This document shows positions 34,150 to 43,263 of a stretch of 64,000 bases of DNA, in pieces. Source of the DNA: Thermosynechococcaceae cyanobacterium Okahandja (GTDB lineage Bacteria > Cyanobacteriota > Cyanobacteriia > Thermosynechococcales > Thermosynechococcaceae); contig CP136945.1 in the NCBI GenBank assembly GCA_041530395.1, positions 1,426,001 through 1,490,000 on the forward strand. The letters run 5' to 3'. Position numbers and translations under genes: made by a program. The notes under the pieces were generated by a model, which was not told the DNA's origin, ran no database searches, and saw nothing but the letters and a program-made list of their open reading frames with translations. Position 1 is the stretch's first letter; every line of letters starts with the position of its first letter.

Positions 34150-35148
34150 ATGGACACCCTAGGCCAAGTTGCGTACGAAGCGTTTGAAAAATACTACCGC
34201 AAAATAAGTAAGCATGAACCCGGTGTCGTGCGCGATCGCGATCCCGAAGCCATTCATCAAATGCGGGTGGGTCTGCGGCGGCTGCGCACTGCCCTTGAGG
34301 TGTTTCAACAAACGGTACGGTTACCAAAGGGGGTATCCATTCAGCGGGTTCGGACAACCGCTGGCAGTCTGAGTTTGGTGCGGGACCTAGATGTGATGAT
34401 GCTGGCGCTCAAAGAGCAGTACTACCCCCACTTGCCGCGGGGTGAGCAGCAGCAACTGGCCAAACTCATTAAAAAGCTGGATAAGCAGCGGGAAGAGGTT
34501 CTGCAAAAAGCGCTGCAACTGCTCCGCAGCGATCGCTACCGTAAACTTCAGCAGGGTCTAGAGGAATGGCTGGCGCAACCCCAGTATCGACCGATTGCCA
34601 ATGTCCCCATTGCCCTCATTGCCCCCGATATTCTCCTGCCCCTTGTGTCTCAGCTCTTGCTACACCCGGGCTGGCAGGTGGCGGTGGACTGGCACAGCGA
34701 TCGCCCCACATTTTTGGCCATTAGTGACCCTGCCGCTTTACTGGAGCAATCGGGGGAAGATCTCCATGATCTGCGCAAGCAAACCAAGCGGGTGCGCTAC
34801 CAAATGGAGCTATTTAGCCGTGTCTATGGGGATGACTTTAGCGAACAAGTTGCTGAGTTTGCCACCCTCCAAGACCTCTTGGGCACCCTACACGATACCG
34901 TCGTCCTGCACCAATTTTTCCACCGTCAATTGGGGCTAAATTTGCCGCAGGCATCCCCTTGCCTTGCGGAAATGATTGCCCTTGAGCAAGCGCGGCAGTG
35001 GCAACGGTGGCGATCGCACCAACAGGCCTACCTGACCGGCACCAAACGTCACCATGTCCGGGCAGTCCTGCTGATGCCCTGCTTAAACGGGATGGCCGGT
35101 GTTTCTGGGATCCCCTTTGAGACACCCCAAACTGCTAATTATAATTAG
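34150..35148 (+). CDS. CHAD-domain protein
   Basis: A 332-residue protein from ATG 34150 made of two CHAD repeats: RDPEAIHQMRVGLRRLRTAL at the start and EDLHDLRKQTKRVRYQMELF in the second half. CHAD domains use conserved His and basic residues on helices to bind inorganic polyphosphate. No catalytic domain is attached, so it is probably a polyphosphate-binding or granule-associated protein. The Pho-box-like array upstream would fit control by phosphate status, though its orientation favours the opposite gene. Confidence 0.88.
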   Translation: MDTLGQVAYEAFEKYYRKISKHEPGVVRDRDPEAIHQMRVGLRRLRTALEVFQQTVRLPKGVSIQRVRTTAGSLSLVRDLDVMMLALKEQYYPHLPRGEQQQLAKLIKKLDKQREEVLQKALQLLRSDRYRKLQQGLEEWLAQPQYRPIANVPIALIAPDILLPLVSQLLLHPGWQVAVDWHSDRPTFLAISDPAALLEQSGEDLHDLRKQTKRVRYQMELFSRVYGDDFSEQVAEFATLQDLLGTLHDTVVLHQFFHRQLGLNLPQASPCLAEMIALEQARQWQRWRSHQQAYLTGTKRHHVRAVLLMPCLNGMAGVSGIPFETPQTANYN

Positions 35149-35273
35149 ACCTTACAGCGTTGGCGAGCCGTAGCTCCTGCCGCTACGCCGGACAAATATA
35201 ATAAGCTAGGGGTGCCCGACGCTCACGCCCAGTGTTCTAAATGCTCTACCGTCCTGTTTGAGTCTGCTGCTGC

Positions 35274-36689
35274 ATGTTTGATGCCCTTGCCGAACGCCTT
35301 GAATCCGCTTGGAAAACCCTCCGCGGCCAAGACAAAATTACTGAAACCAACATTCAAGAGGCGTTGCGGGAGGTGCGGCGTGCCCTGCTCGAGGCCGATG
35401 TCAACCTGCAAGTGGCCAAAGACTTTATCGAAACTGTCCGCCAGCGGGCGATCGGGGCAGAGGTCATTGCCGGAGTACGCCCAGATCAGCAATTTATCAA
35501 AATTGTTTATGATGCCCTCGTCGAGGTGATGGGGGAGTCCCACAGTCCCCTTGCCCACGTTCAACCCCCCCCAACAATCATTCTGATGGCAGGCTTGCAG
35601 GGAACCGGCAAAACCACCGCAACAGCCAAACTTGCCCTGCACCTGCGCAAAGAGAACCGCGCCACCCTTTTGGTGGCCACCGATGTCTATCGTCCTGCCG
35701 CCATTGATCAGTTAGTGACCCTCGGCAAGCAAATTGATGTGCCCGTCTTTGAACTGGGAACGGAGGCCAATCCTGTCGAGATTGCCCGTCAGGGAGTGGC
35801 CCGTGCCAGAGAGTTGGGGGTCGATACCGTGATTATTGATACGGCGGGTCGGCTACAGATTGATACCGAGATGATGGCGGAACTGGCGGCCATTAAGGCA
35901 GTGGTGCAGCCCCACGAAACCCTGTTAGTGGTGGATGCCATGACCGGCCAAGAGGCGGCCAACCTCACCCGTGCCTTCCACGAGCAGGTGGGCATTACCG
36001 GTGCCATTCTCACGAAGCTTGACGGCGATACCCGTGGGGGTGCGGCTCTATCGGTACGGCAGATCTCTGGCCAGCCCATTAAGTTTATTGGCGTTGGTGA
36101 AAAGGTAGAAGCCCTGCAACCCTTTTATCCGGATCGCCTTGCCTCGCGCATTTTGGGCATGGGGGATGTGCTCACCCTTGTGGAAAAAGCGCAAGAGGAG
36201 GTGGATCTCGCGGATGCTGAAAAAATGTCCCGCAAAATCCTCGAAGCCCAGTTCGACTTTGATGATTTTCTCAAACAAATGCGGCTCCTTAAGAATATGG
36301 GGTCCTTGGCCGGAATTATGAAACTCATTCCGGGGATGAACAAAATTTCCAGCGAACAACTGCAACAGGGAGAGGTGCAACTCAAGCGGGCGGAGGCCAT
36401 GATTAATTCCATGACCCGCGAAGAACGTCGTAATCCAGAGTTATTGGCGGGGTCTCCGAGTCGCCGCCAGCGGGTGGCGAAAGGTTCCGGCTATCAAGTG
36501 GCCGATGTCAGTAAACTGGTGAGTGATTTCCAACGGATGCGCTCCCTCATGCAACAGATGGGCCAAGGCCAGTTGGGGATGCCGGGGATGCCGAGCATGA
36601 ATCCGATGGCAGCGGGGCGCGGTGGCCGTGGCTCCATGGCCAAAAAACCGAAAAAGCAGAAAAAACGTAAGGGCTTTGGAGTACTTTAA
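35274..36689 (+). CDS. ffh: Signal recognition particle protein Ffh (SRP54)
   Basis: Binds signal peptides and 4.5S RNA for co-translational membrane targeting. N domain (MFDALAERLESAW), G domain with GLQGTGKTTATAKLA, VATDVYRPAAIDQL, DTAGRLQID and TKLDGDTRGGAAL, and a methionine-rich M domain ending in a lysine-rich tail. 471 residues is normal. A hairpin with arms CGTAGC (35169-35174) and GCTACG (35182-35187) precedes it. The budA-like gene follows only two bases after the stop. Confidence 0.97.
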   Translation: MFDALAERLESAWKTLRGQDKITETNIQEALREVRRALLEADVNLQVAKDFIETVRQRAIGAEVIAGVRPDQQFIKIVYDALVEVMGESHSPLAHVQPPPTIILMAGLQGTGKTTATAKLALHLRKENRATLLVATDVYRPAAIDQLVTLGKQIDVPVFELGTEANPVEIARQGVARARELGVDTVIIDTAGRLQIDTEMMAELAAIKAVVQPHETLLVVDAMTGQEAANLTRAFHEQVGITGAILTKLDGDTRGGAALSVRQISGQPIKFIGVGEKVEALQPFYPDRLASRILGMGDVLTLVEKAQEEVDLADAEKMSRKILEAQFDFDDFLKQMRLLKNMGSLAGIMKLIPGMNKISSEQLQQGEVQLKRAEAMINSMTREERRNPELLAGSPSRRQRVAKGSGYQVADVSKLVSDFQRMRSLMQQMGQGQLGMPGMPSMNPMAAGRGGRGSMAKKPKKQKKRKGFGVL

Positions 36690-36691
36690 CG

Positions 36692-37531
36692 ATGGCAGAA
36701 ACCCACGTCCTGCTGTGCGCGATCGCCCCTCACCTGAAGGAGGCCCTCGAGCAGCATCGCCGCAGCAGTGGTCAGACCCTGAGTCAAATTTTGGAGCAGG
36801 CCCTCAGCCAATACCTACAAGTGGGTGAAGAAACCCTGTTTCAGACCTCCACCATTAGCGCCTTGGTGGAAGGGGTGTATCGCGGCGACTTAACCATTGG
36901 CGAACTCAAGCAGCGGGGCAATTTTGGCCTTGGCACATTTGATGACCTCGATGGCGAAATGGTGGTGCTCGATGGCGAAGTCTATCAATTGTGCAGCGAC
37001 GGCAGCGTTGCGGTGGTGGCCGACACCGTCAAAACCCCCTTTGCCACCGTCACCGTCTGGAATCAGGACGTAACCCATACCTGCCACACGGCTCTAGATT
37101 ACGATGGCTTGCAAGCGCACCTGAAGTCACTGCTGCCTTCCGATAACCTGTTTTACGCCATTCGCATTGAGGGTACATTCCCCCTCATTAAAACCCGCAC
37201 CGTCAGCCGCCAAACGGCAGGGACGCGCCTCATTGATGCGGCGACACAGGCGCAAATTTGTCGCTTTGAGCAGATTCAAGGCACGCTGGTGGGGTTTTGG
37301 GTGCCTCCCTACATGCAAACGGTGAACGTACCGGGCTTTCATTTTCATTTCCTCAGCCAGGATCACACCTGCGGTGGCCATTTGCTCGATTGCCTGACGG
37401 GGGAGATTCAGATTGGCCTTGATGAGACCCCCTATACCCAGATTGCCCTACCGGATACCGATGCCTTTCGGCAGGTGGATCTCACAAAAGATACCCGCCA
37501 CGAATTAGAAGCGGCTGAGCAGGATCGCTAA
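36692..37531 (+). CDS. budA: Alpha-acetolactate decarboxylase with ribbon-helix-helix-like N-terminal extension
   Basis: Residues about 50-280 are alpha-acetolactate decarboxylase, which makes acetoin from acetolactate: FQTSTISALVEGVYRGDLT, FGLGTFDDLDGEMVVLDGE, the catalytic IEGTF region and the zinc ligands in PGFHFHFLS and GGHLLDC. Ahead of it lie about 48 residues (IAPHLKEALEQHRRSSGQTL, SQILEQALSQYL) that look like a ribbon-helix-helix DNA-binding or oligomerisation module and are not part of the usual enzyme. It starts two bases after ffh and precedes hpnA by a few bases. Acetoin production could relieve acid or branched-chain amino acid intermediates. Confidence 0.85.
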   Translation: MAETHVLLCAIAPHLKEALEQHRRSSGQTLSQILEQALSQYLQVGEETLFQTSTISALVEGVYRGDLTIGELKQRGNFGLGTFDDLDGEMVVLDGEVYQLCSDGSVAVVADTVKTPFATVTVWNQDVTHTCHTALDYDGLQAHLKSLLPSDNLFYAIRIEGTFPLIKTRTVSRQTAGTRLIDAATQAQICRFEQIQGTLVGFWVPPYMQTVNVPGFHFHFLSQDHTCGGHLLDCLTGEIQIGLDETPYTQIALPDTDAFRQVDLTKDTRHELEAAEQDR

Positions 37532-37542
37532 ATACTGTGCCT

Positions 37543-38526
37543 ATGCGGGTTTGCGTCACCGGTGCAAATGGTTTTGTGGGAACCCATGTGGCTCACGTGC
37601 TGGCAGAGCAGGGCTACCGGGTGCGGGCGTTGGTGCGGCAGCCGGATCGTGCCACGCATCTACGTGCCTTTGGGGTAGAGGTGGTGCAAGGGGATCTCGT
37701 CAGTAGTGACCTCGTTGATGGGTTGCAGGGGTGCCAAGCCCTCTTTCATGTGGCGGCTCACTACAGCCTGTGGCGGCGGGAGCGCGATCGCCTTTACCAG
37801 GTCAACGTTGTCGGTACGCGGCGCATCCTAGACGCAGCCCGCCAAGCTGGGGTAGAGCGCACGGTTTATACCAGCTCCGTTGCGGCAATTGGTGTTGATC
37901 CCAGTGGCCAACCCGGGACAGAACGCTACCAAAGCCCCCCCGAGAAATTGATTAGTGAGTACAAACGCTCGAAGTACTGGGCGGAACAGGAAGTTCACAA
38001 GGCCGTGGCCGCTGGTCAAGACATTGTGATTGTGAATCCGAGTACGCCCATTGGGGCATGGGATGCCAAGCCCACTCCCACAGGGGATATGATTCTCCGG
38101 TTTTTGCGGCGGCAGATGCCCTTTTACGTGGAGACGGGCTTAAACCTGATCCATGTGCGGGATGTGGCGATCGGGCATGTTTTGGCTCTAGAGCGGGGCA
38201 AGAGGGGCGATCGCTACATTCTTGGCCACCAAAACCTCACCCTTGGGGAAATTCTCCAGCGCTTAGCCAACTTGACAGGACTGCCACCGCCCCTTGGAGC
38301 CATTCCGGTATGGTTACCCCTAGCAGTGGCGTGGTTCGATGAAGTCATTTTAGGTGCTTTGGGCAAAACCCCCAGCATTCCAGTGGACGGGGTGCGGATG
38401 GCGCAGCAGAGGATGTTCTACGATGCCACTAAGGCGGTACAGGAGTTGGGGCTGCCGCAAACACCCATTGATCAGGCACTGGCAGAGGCCGTGGCCTGGT
38501 ACCGTGAGCACGGCTATTTCCATTGA
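37543..38526 (+). CDS. hpnA: Hopanoid-associated sugar epimerase
   Basis: An NAD(P)-dependent extended short-chain dehydrogenase. The Rossmann motif GANGFVGTHVA is at the N terminus, YXXXK catalysis is in EYKRSKYWAE, and the signature VNPSTPIGAWDAKPTPTG is characteristic of HpnA. It acts on a nucleotide sugar or sugar attached to the hopanoid side chain; the precise reaction is not settled. Start ATG 37543 (MRVCVTGANGF); a GTG lies two codons upstream. The neighbours (purC, budA) are not hopanoid genes, but an HpnP-like protein gene is 20 kb away. Confidence 0.88.
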   Translation: MRVCVTGANGFVGTHVAHVLAEQGYRVRALVRQPDRATHLRAFGVEVVQGDLVSSDLVDGLQGCQALFHVAAHYSLWRRERDRLYQVNVVGTRRILDAARQAGVERTVYTSSVAAIGVDPSGQPGTERYQSPPEKLISEYKRSKYWAEQEVHKAVAAGQDIVIVNPSTPIGAWDAKPTPTGDMILRFLRRQMPFYVETGLNLIHVRDVAIGHVLALERGKRGDRYILGHQNLTLGEILQRLANLTGLPPPLGAIPVWLPLAVAWFDEVILGALGKTPSIPVDGVRMAQQRMFYDATKAVQELGLPQTPIDQALAEAVAWYREHGYFH

Positions 38527-38537
38527 GGAGGCGAGCA

Positions 38538-39269
38538 ATGAGTGACCATCCCCTGCTTTACGAAGGCAAGGCCAAAAAAATCTATGCTACGGCTGATCCT
38601 GAGATACTCCTAGCGGAGTTTAAGGACGATGCCACCGCCTTTAATGCCCAAAAGCGCGGTTCCATCCAAAATAAAGGCGTAATGAACTGCGCGATCGCCA
38701 GTCATTTATTCCAGTACCTTGCTGCCCAAGGCATCCCAAACCACTTCATTGCCCAAGTAGCGCCACAGCAGATGCAAGTGCGCCGGGTCAAGATTATTCC
38801 CCTCGAGGTCGTGATCCGCAATCGAGCCGCCGGTAGTCTCTGTCGTCAAACGGGGCTACCCCTTGGCCTTGAACTCAGCCCACCCCTAGTAGAGTTTTAC
38901 CTCAAGGACGATGCCCTAGGGGATCCGCTGCTCACCCCTGATCGCCTGCGGTTGCTGCATCTGGTAACCCCTGCGGAAGAAGCAACCCTGAAGCAGTTAG
39001 CCTTAGAGGTTAACCGTCATTTGCAGCAATTTTTCCAAGACTGCGGCATTACGCTCGTGGACTTTAAGCTGGAGTTTGGTCGCGCCAGTGATGGCACCCT
39101 CCTCCTTGCCGATGAAATTAGCCCCGATAGCTGTCGTCTGTGGAATCAGGAAGAAGCAGACCCCCAAAAACGAATTTTAGATAAAGACCGCTTCCGGCAC
39201 GATCTGGGTGCCATTGAAGATGCCTACGCCCTTGTGATGCAGCGGGTGCTAGCGCATGCTCAAGCCTGA
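38538..39269 (+). CDS. purC: Phosphoribosylaminoimidazole-succinocarboxamide synthase
   Basis: SAICAR synthase of purine synthesis. Diagnostic MSDHPLLYEGKAKKIYAT, FKDDATAFNAQKRGSI, EVVIRNRAAGSLC and DFKLEFGR. The 243 residues from ATG 38538 with GAGGAGGCGAGCA upstream fit the family. Hpn A lies just upstream (about 11 bases), so they are probably co-transcribed. Confidence 0.97.
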   Translation: MSDHPLLYEGKAKKIYATADPEILLAEFKDDATAFNAQKRGSIQNKGVMNCAIASHLFQYLAAQGIPNHFIAQVAPQQMQVRRVKIIPLEVVIRNRAAGSLCRQTGLPLGLELSPPLVEFYLKDDALGDPLLTPDRLRLLHLVTPAEEATLKQLALEVNRHLQQFFQDCGITLVDFKLEFGRASDGTLLLADEISPDSCRLWNQEEADPQKRILDKDRFRHDLGAIEDAYALVMQRVLAHAQA

Positions 39270-39398
39270 GCCGCCACTTCGCAAGAGACCCAATCGTTGA
39301 GAATCCTTGCAGGGGGACATCACGCGAAGGCACCCAGAACTGTTATGATAATTATTTGTGCAAAACGTTGTGTTGATTATTGCTGTCTAAGGTGACCC

Positions 39399-39692
39399 GT
39401 GGCCAACATTAAATCTGCCGCCAAGCGCGTGCAAATTGCTGAGCGCAATCGCCTCCGCAACAAGTCCTACCGTTCCGCAGTGCATACCCTCACAAAACGG
39501 TTCCTCAGCGCCCTGAGCCAATATACGGCTAACCCCTCACCCGAGCAGTGGGCAGAGGTCAACCAGCGCTTAAATACTGCTGTGAGCAAAATTGACAAAG
39601 CAGTGAAGCGGGGTGTCCTGCATCGCAACACCGGTGCCCGCCGCAAAGCCCGTCTTAGCCGTATCCTCAGTAAAGCCACCCAATCCGCCTAA
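39399..39692 (+). CDS. rpsT: 30S ribosomal protein S20
   Basis: A 97-residue basic protein beginning [20 protein letters not shown], the S20 signature. GTG is the start codon. TATGAT at 39344-39349 may be the -10 element. The tatD gene starts six bases after its stop. Confidence 0.96.
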   Translation: MANIKSAAKRVQIAERNRLRNKSYRSAVHTLTKRFLSALSQYTANPSPEQWAEVNQRLNTAVSKIDKAVKRGVLHRNTGARRKARLSRILSKATQSA

Positions 39693-39697
39693 GTTCT

Positions 39698-40540
39698 ATG
39701 CTGGTGGATACCCATGTCCATCTTAACTTTGACACCTTTGCCCCCGATCTAGAGGCGGTAGCGCAGCGGTGGCGAGACGCAGGGGTTGTCCGGTTAGTGC
39801 ACTCCTGCGTAGAACCAGCAGAATTTGCGGCGATTCAAGCCCTCACGGCACGGTTTCCTGAGGTTTTCATGGCCGTAGGGCTGCACCCCCTCGATACCGC
39901 TCAGTGGCATCCTGAGGTGGCAAACACAATTGCTGATCTTGCCAGCAGTGAACCCAAAGTGGTTGCCATTGGCGAAACAGGTTTAGATTTCTACAAAGCA
40001 GATAACCAACCTCAACAGGAAGAAGCATTTTGGGCACAGCTTAAGGTAGCTCACAGCCTCAATTTACCGGTCATTATCCACTGCCGTGAAGCAGCAGCGG
40101 CAGCCCGAAGCCTGCTACAGCAGTTTCAGCAGCAGTACGGAGCCGTGCAGGGTGTCATGCACTGCTGGGGGGGCAGCCCCAAAGAGACGGAATGGTTTCT
40201 GGAGTTGGGGCTGTACATTAGCTTTAGTGGTACCGTTACCTTCAAAAATGCTAAGCAAATTCACGCGGCAGCCCAAATGGTTCCGGGCGATCGCCTCCTG
40301 ATTGAAACCGACTGTCCCTTCCTTGCGCCTGTGCCAAAGCGGGGCGAAAAGCACAACGAACCCAGCTATGTCCGCTATGTTGCTACCGCCGTGGCAAACC
40401 TCCGGCACTGTGATGTTGCCGAACTTGCTGCCCAGACAACTCTCAATGCCTGTCGCCTCTTTCGCTTGCCGCTGCCGGAAGAGTTGAACAAACGTTGTCC
40501 CACTCCTCAGCCTCACTCTAGCAGTGTGGGGGGCGATTAA
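39698..40540 (+). CDS. tatD: TatD-family metal-dependent deoxyribonuclease
   Basis: Beta/alpha barrel hydrolase with the family motifs in order: [41 protein letters not shown] and [12 protein letters not shown]. The product has 280 residues, slightly longer than usual because of a short C-terminal extension. It follows rpsT with a six-base gap and precedes the duplicated Rpn genes. Likely a 3'-5' exonuclease active in DNA repair or RNA processing. Confidence 0.94.
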   Translation: MLVDTHVHLNFDTFAPDLEAVAQRWRDAGVVRLVHSCVEPAEFAAIQALTARFPEVFMAVGLHPLDTAQWHPEVANTIADLASSEPKVVAIGETGLDFYKADNQPQQEEAFWAQLKVAHSLNLPVIIHCREAAAAARSLLQQFQQQYGAVQGVMHCWGGSPKETEWFLELGLYISFSGTVTFKNAKQIHAAAQMVPGDRLLIETDCPFLAPVPKRGEKHNEPSYVRYVATAVANLRHCDVAELAAQTTLNACRLFRLPLPEELNKRCPTPQPHSSSVGGD

Positions 40541-40557
40541 ATAGGGCACCCTCTAGG

Positions 40558-41427
40558 ATGGGGGGTATGCGTGATAACCTCTGCAAATACCTCGCCGAAC
40601 AGTATCCCACTGCCTTTACCCAATGGCTCCTTAAGGATAGCTCCCCTCAGGTCTCTATTCTCAAAACCGAACTGAGCCTCGAACCCATTCGTGCCGATTC
40701 CGTCACCTTTGTCCAAACCCAAGACCGGATTCTGCACCTTGAATTTCAAGTGGAGCCGCAAACCGAGCCACCCCTCCCCCTCAGAATGCTCGACTATTGG
40801 GTACGACTGCAGCGCAAATACGCCTGCGAGATTGTCCAAGTGCTGATTTTGCTACGGCGCACAACCATTGACATCCCCACCGCCTTTGAAACCGAAACCA
40901 CCCTTCACCGCTATCGCGTCATTAAGTTGTGGGAAGAAGACCCCCAGCAATTTTTCAGTCATCCGGCACTGCTGCCCTTTGCCGTGCTAGCGCAGACCCG
41001 CAATAGCGAAGAACTACTGCGAGCTGTGGCAGAACGGGTGAATCAAATTGAGCCAGAGAGCGAGCGACGGGAGTTGAGTACCGTCGTACAACTAATGGCT
41101 GGGTTACAGTACAAAGAAGAGCTAATCGAGTCCATTTTTCGGGAGGGAATGATGCGGGAATCGGTGATGTATCAAAAAATCCTCAGAGAAGGAGAACAGA
41201 AAGGTCTCCAACGGGGATTGCAGCGAGGGCGACAAGAAGGACGACAGGAAGAAGCCTGCTCCCTCATCCTACGTCAATTGCATCGACGACTGGGGCATCT
41301 GCCGGATGAGGTTGTTTCTCAAATTCGTGACCTATCCCTTGAGCAACTCGAAACCTTAGGAGAAGCGCTCTTAGACTTTCAAACGCTGCCCGACCTAGAG
41401 GCATGGCTGAGAACTCGCCCTCAATAA
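40558..41427 (+). CDS. Rpn-family PD-(D/E)xK nuclease-like protein with DUF4351, copy 1
   Basis: A 289-residue member of the family annotated as recombination-promoting nuclease or putative transposase. The nuclease core shows the acid before VTFVQTQDRILHLEFQVE, with E-F-Q as the catalytic EXQ. A C-terminal DUF4351 (LILRQLHRRLGHLPDEVVSQ, LSLEQLETLGEALLDFQT) is joined by a basic, repetitive linker (GLQRGLQRGRQEGRQEE). The start is ATG 40558 or ATG 40567. It is nearly identical to the next gene. Known relatives promote RecA-independent recombination; the actual biological role here is unknown. Confidence 0.88.
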   Translation: MGGMRDNLCKYLAEQYPTAFTQWLLKDSSPQVSILKTELSLEPIRADSVTFVQTQDRILHLEFQVEPQTEPPLPLRMLDYWVRLQRKYACEIVQVLILLRRTTIDIPTAFETETTLHRYRVIKLWEEDPQQFFSHPALLPFAVLAQTRNSEELLRAVAERVNQIEPESERRELSTVVQLMAGLQYKEELIESIFREGMMRESVMYQKILREGEQKGLQRGLQRGRQEGRQEEACSLILRQLHRRLGHLPDEVVSQIRDLSLEQLETLGEALLDFQTLPDLEAWLRTRPQ

Positions 41428-41444
41428 ATAACGCACCCTCTAGG

Positions 41445-42326
41445 ATGGGGGGTATGCGTGATAACCTCTGCAAATACCTCGCCGAACAGTATCCCACTGC
41501 CTTTACCCAATGGCTCCTCAAGGATAGCTCCCCTCAGGTCTCTATTCTCAAAACCGAACTGAGCCTCGAACCCATTCGTGCCGATTCCGTCACCTTTGTC
41601 CAAACCCAAGACCGGATTCTGCACCTTGAATTTCAAGTGGAGCCGCAAACCGAGCCACCCCTCCCCCTCAGAATGCTCGACTATTGGGTACGACTGCAGC
41701 GCAAATATGCCTGCGAGATTGTCCAAGTGCTGATTTTGCTACGGCGCACAACCATTGACGTGCCCACCGCCTTTGAAACCGAAACCACCCTTCACCGCTA
41801 TCGCGTCATCAAGCTGTGGGAAGAAGACCCCCAGCAATTTTTCAGTCATCCGGCACTGTTACCCTTTGCCGTGTTAGGGCAGACCCGCAATAGTGAAGAA
41901 CTACTGCGAGCCGTGGCAGAACGGGTGAATCAAATTGAACCAGAGAGCGAGCGACGGGAGTTGAGTACCGTCGTGCAACTAATGGCTGGGTTACAGTACA
42001 AAGAAGAGCTAATCGAGTCCATTTTTCGGGAGGGAATGATGCGGGAATCGGTGATGTATCAAAAAATCCTCAGAGAAGGAGAGCAGCAAGGGCTGCAACG
42101 GGGACGAAAAGAAGGGGAGCGAATTGGGGAGCAGCGAGGACGACAAGAAGGGGAACTTACCCTCATCCTACGTCAATTGCATCGACGACTGGGACATCTA
42201 CCGGATGAGGTTGTTTCTCAAATTCGTGACCTATCCCTTGAGCAACTCGAAACCTTAGGAGAAGCGCTCTTAGACTTTCAAACGCTGCCCGACCTAGAAG
42301 CATGGCTGAGAATTCGCCCCCATTAA
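41445..42326 (+). CDS. Rpn-family PD-(D/E)xK nuclease-like protein with DUF4351, copy 2
   Basis: Duplicate of the preceding gene, 293 residues from ATG 41445. The first 220 residues are almost the same; the linker before DUF4351 differs (GLQRGRKEGERIGEQRG in place of GLQRGLQRGRQEG) and is four residues longer. All core residues (HLEFQVE) are kept. The linker difference suggests that repeat slippage, not random drift, is what has diverged. It could be expressed from the same transcript as copy 1, whose stop is 18 bases away. Confidence 0.88.
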   Translation: MGGMRDNLCKYLAEQYPTAFTQWLLKDSSPQVSILKTELSLEPIRADSVTFVQTQDRILHLEFQVEPQTEPPLPLRMLDYWVRLQRKYACEIVQVLILLRRTTIDVPTAFETETTLHRYRVIKLWEEDPQQFFSHPALLPFAVLGQTRNSEELLRAVAERVNQIEPESERRELSTVVQLMAGLQYKEELIESIFREGMMRESVMYQKILREGEQQGLQRGRKEGERIGEQRGRQEGELTLILRQLHRRLGHLPDEVVSQIRDLSLEQLETLGEALLDFQTLPDLEAWLRIRPH

Positions 42327-42579
42327 ATAACGCACCCTCACACCAGCACACTTCTCCAACATTAAGTCCTAAAACGATTACAGCGTAGGACTTATCGTTC
42401 CTTGAACTCCTCAGAAGTTAAAAATAAGGGACGTGAGTTTTTATACCCTAGATCATTCACAATCCCAGTAGCCCCATGAGTAGCAGAAAGATATTGATAA
42501 CAACAGCCATAGTTCTGAGGAAGTGGTGCGAGGGGAACTAGGAATCTAACCTGCCATTTTCCAGATCAGGGGATAAGAA

Positions 42580-42912
42580 CTATTCTGGCTCCCGTTTGGT
42601 GGCTTCGGGTTTCAGCCAAATAATGCGCCGCTGGTTAGCCGCAATTAGGTTGGCATCCTCTTGGGCAATGCGCCGGCGAGCTTGGGGTTGGCGATCGCGC
42701 TCCTGCTCCAGTTTAAGCTGGGTGACCCGCTGCTCGAGCTGCTGAACCTCCGCCTCAAGGGCGTGCAGTTTCTCTAACTGGCTGAGGTGCTGGGGAATTA
42801 TTTTGGCGATCGCCACCAAGGCAAATGTTAGTAGTACTGTGTTCACGCCAATTTTGGCCGCTGCCTCCCAAACTGCTGGCGGAACTGTTGCAGATGATGA
42901 TAAGCGAGCCAT
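42580..42912 (-). CDS. Small membrane-anchored coiled-coil protein
   Basis: A 110-residue protein with one membrane helix (VNTVLLTFALVAIAKII) followed by a coiled coil (LEKLHALEAEVQQLEQRVTQ) and an arginine- and glutamate-rich tail. No named family is recognised. It looks like a small accessory protein of the thylakoid or plasma membrane. The psaM gene is about 160 bases upstream on the same strand. Confidence 0.65.
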   Translation of the reverse strand: MARLSSSATVPPAVWEAAAKIGVNTVLLTFALVAIAKIIPQHLSQLEKLHALEAEVQQLEQRVTQLKLEQERDRQPQARRRIAQEDANLIAANQRRIIWLKPEATKREPE

Positions 42913-43068
42913 GGCGATGAGCGTCAGTAACGATAGTCTTTAGTATAAATAATTAGCATAAATAGCAAAGGCAGCCCCCACGTTATCATGGTAACTTTAT
43001 GGGGAACTGCCGCAATCAAAACCGTTGCAGTTAGCGTTGTAATTGCTGATGTGGCAATAGCGGAACGG

Positions 43069-43164
43069 CTATTTGTACAGTTCTGCCGAAAGGCGGAAGG
43101 CCAGCACCGCAGGCAGTAGGGCAATTACAAGGGCAACATAAACTTGGGTATCGGTCAGTGCCAT
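43069..43164 (-). CDS. psaM: Photosystem I reaction centre subunit XII (PsaM)
   Basis: The 31-residue product begins MALTDTQVYVALVIALLPAV and ends FRLSAELYK, a near-exact match to the PsaM sequence I know from Thermosynechococcus. PsaM is a single-helix subunit of photosystem I that takes part in trimer contacts. The gene is too short for routine ORF calling. ATG 43164 is preceded by GGAGT. No second small photosystem gene is seen nearby. Confidence 0.96.
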   Translation of the reverse strand: MALTDTQVYVALVIALLPAVLAFRLSAELYK

Positions 43165-43263
43165 GAACGACTCCTTATGGGCAAACGAATGGGCGATCAA
43201 GTGCTGTATTTATTAGTCCATAGGACCTTACCTTTGGCAACGGTTGCTCATAGTTTGTAACAT

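Larger units (their letters stand above)
40546..42331 (+). repeat. Tandem duplication covering two Rpn genes (units of 887 and 899 bases)
   Basis: The motif GCACCCTC occurs at 40546, 41433 and 42332, giving units 40546-41432 and 41433-42331. Each unit holds one nuclease-like gene and the same spacer. The units are nearly identical except in the C-terminal linker, where copy 2 has 12 extra bases. The third copy of the motif is the rightmost joint and is not followed by a gene. A tandem duplication by unequal exchange at the short repeat explains the layout. Confidence 0.9.

Noticed and set aside
40558-42326. Two Rpn genes as an assembly artefact
   Set aside because: The copies differ at several positions, including a four-residue linker change, so a simple collapsed or repeated read is unlikely.
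42340-42579. Short hydrophobic 17-residue frame on the minus strand
   Set aside because: Does not match PetN, PetL, PsbX or other small photosynthesis proteins I know, and has no clear ribosome binding site.
42924-43124. 66-residue minus-strand frame overlapping psaM
   Set aside because: Overlaps psaM in another frame, lacks family features and has no convincing start; psaM is the real gene.
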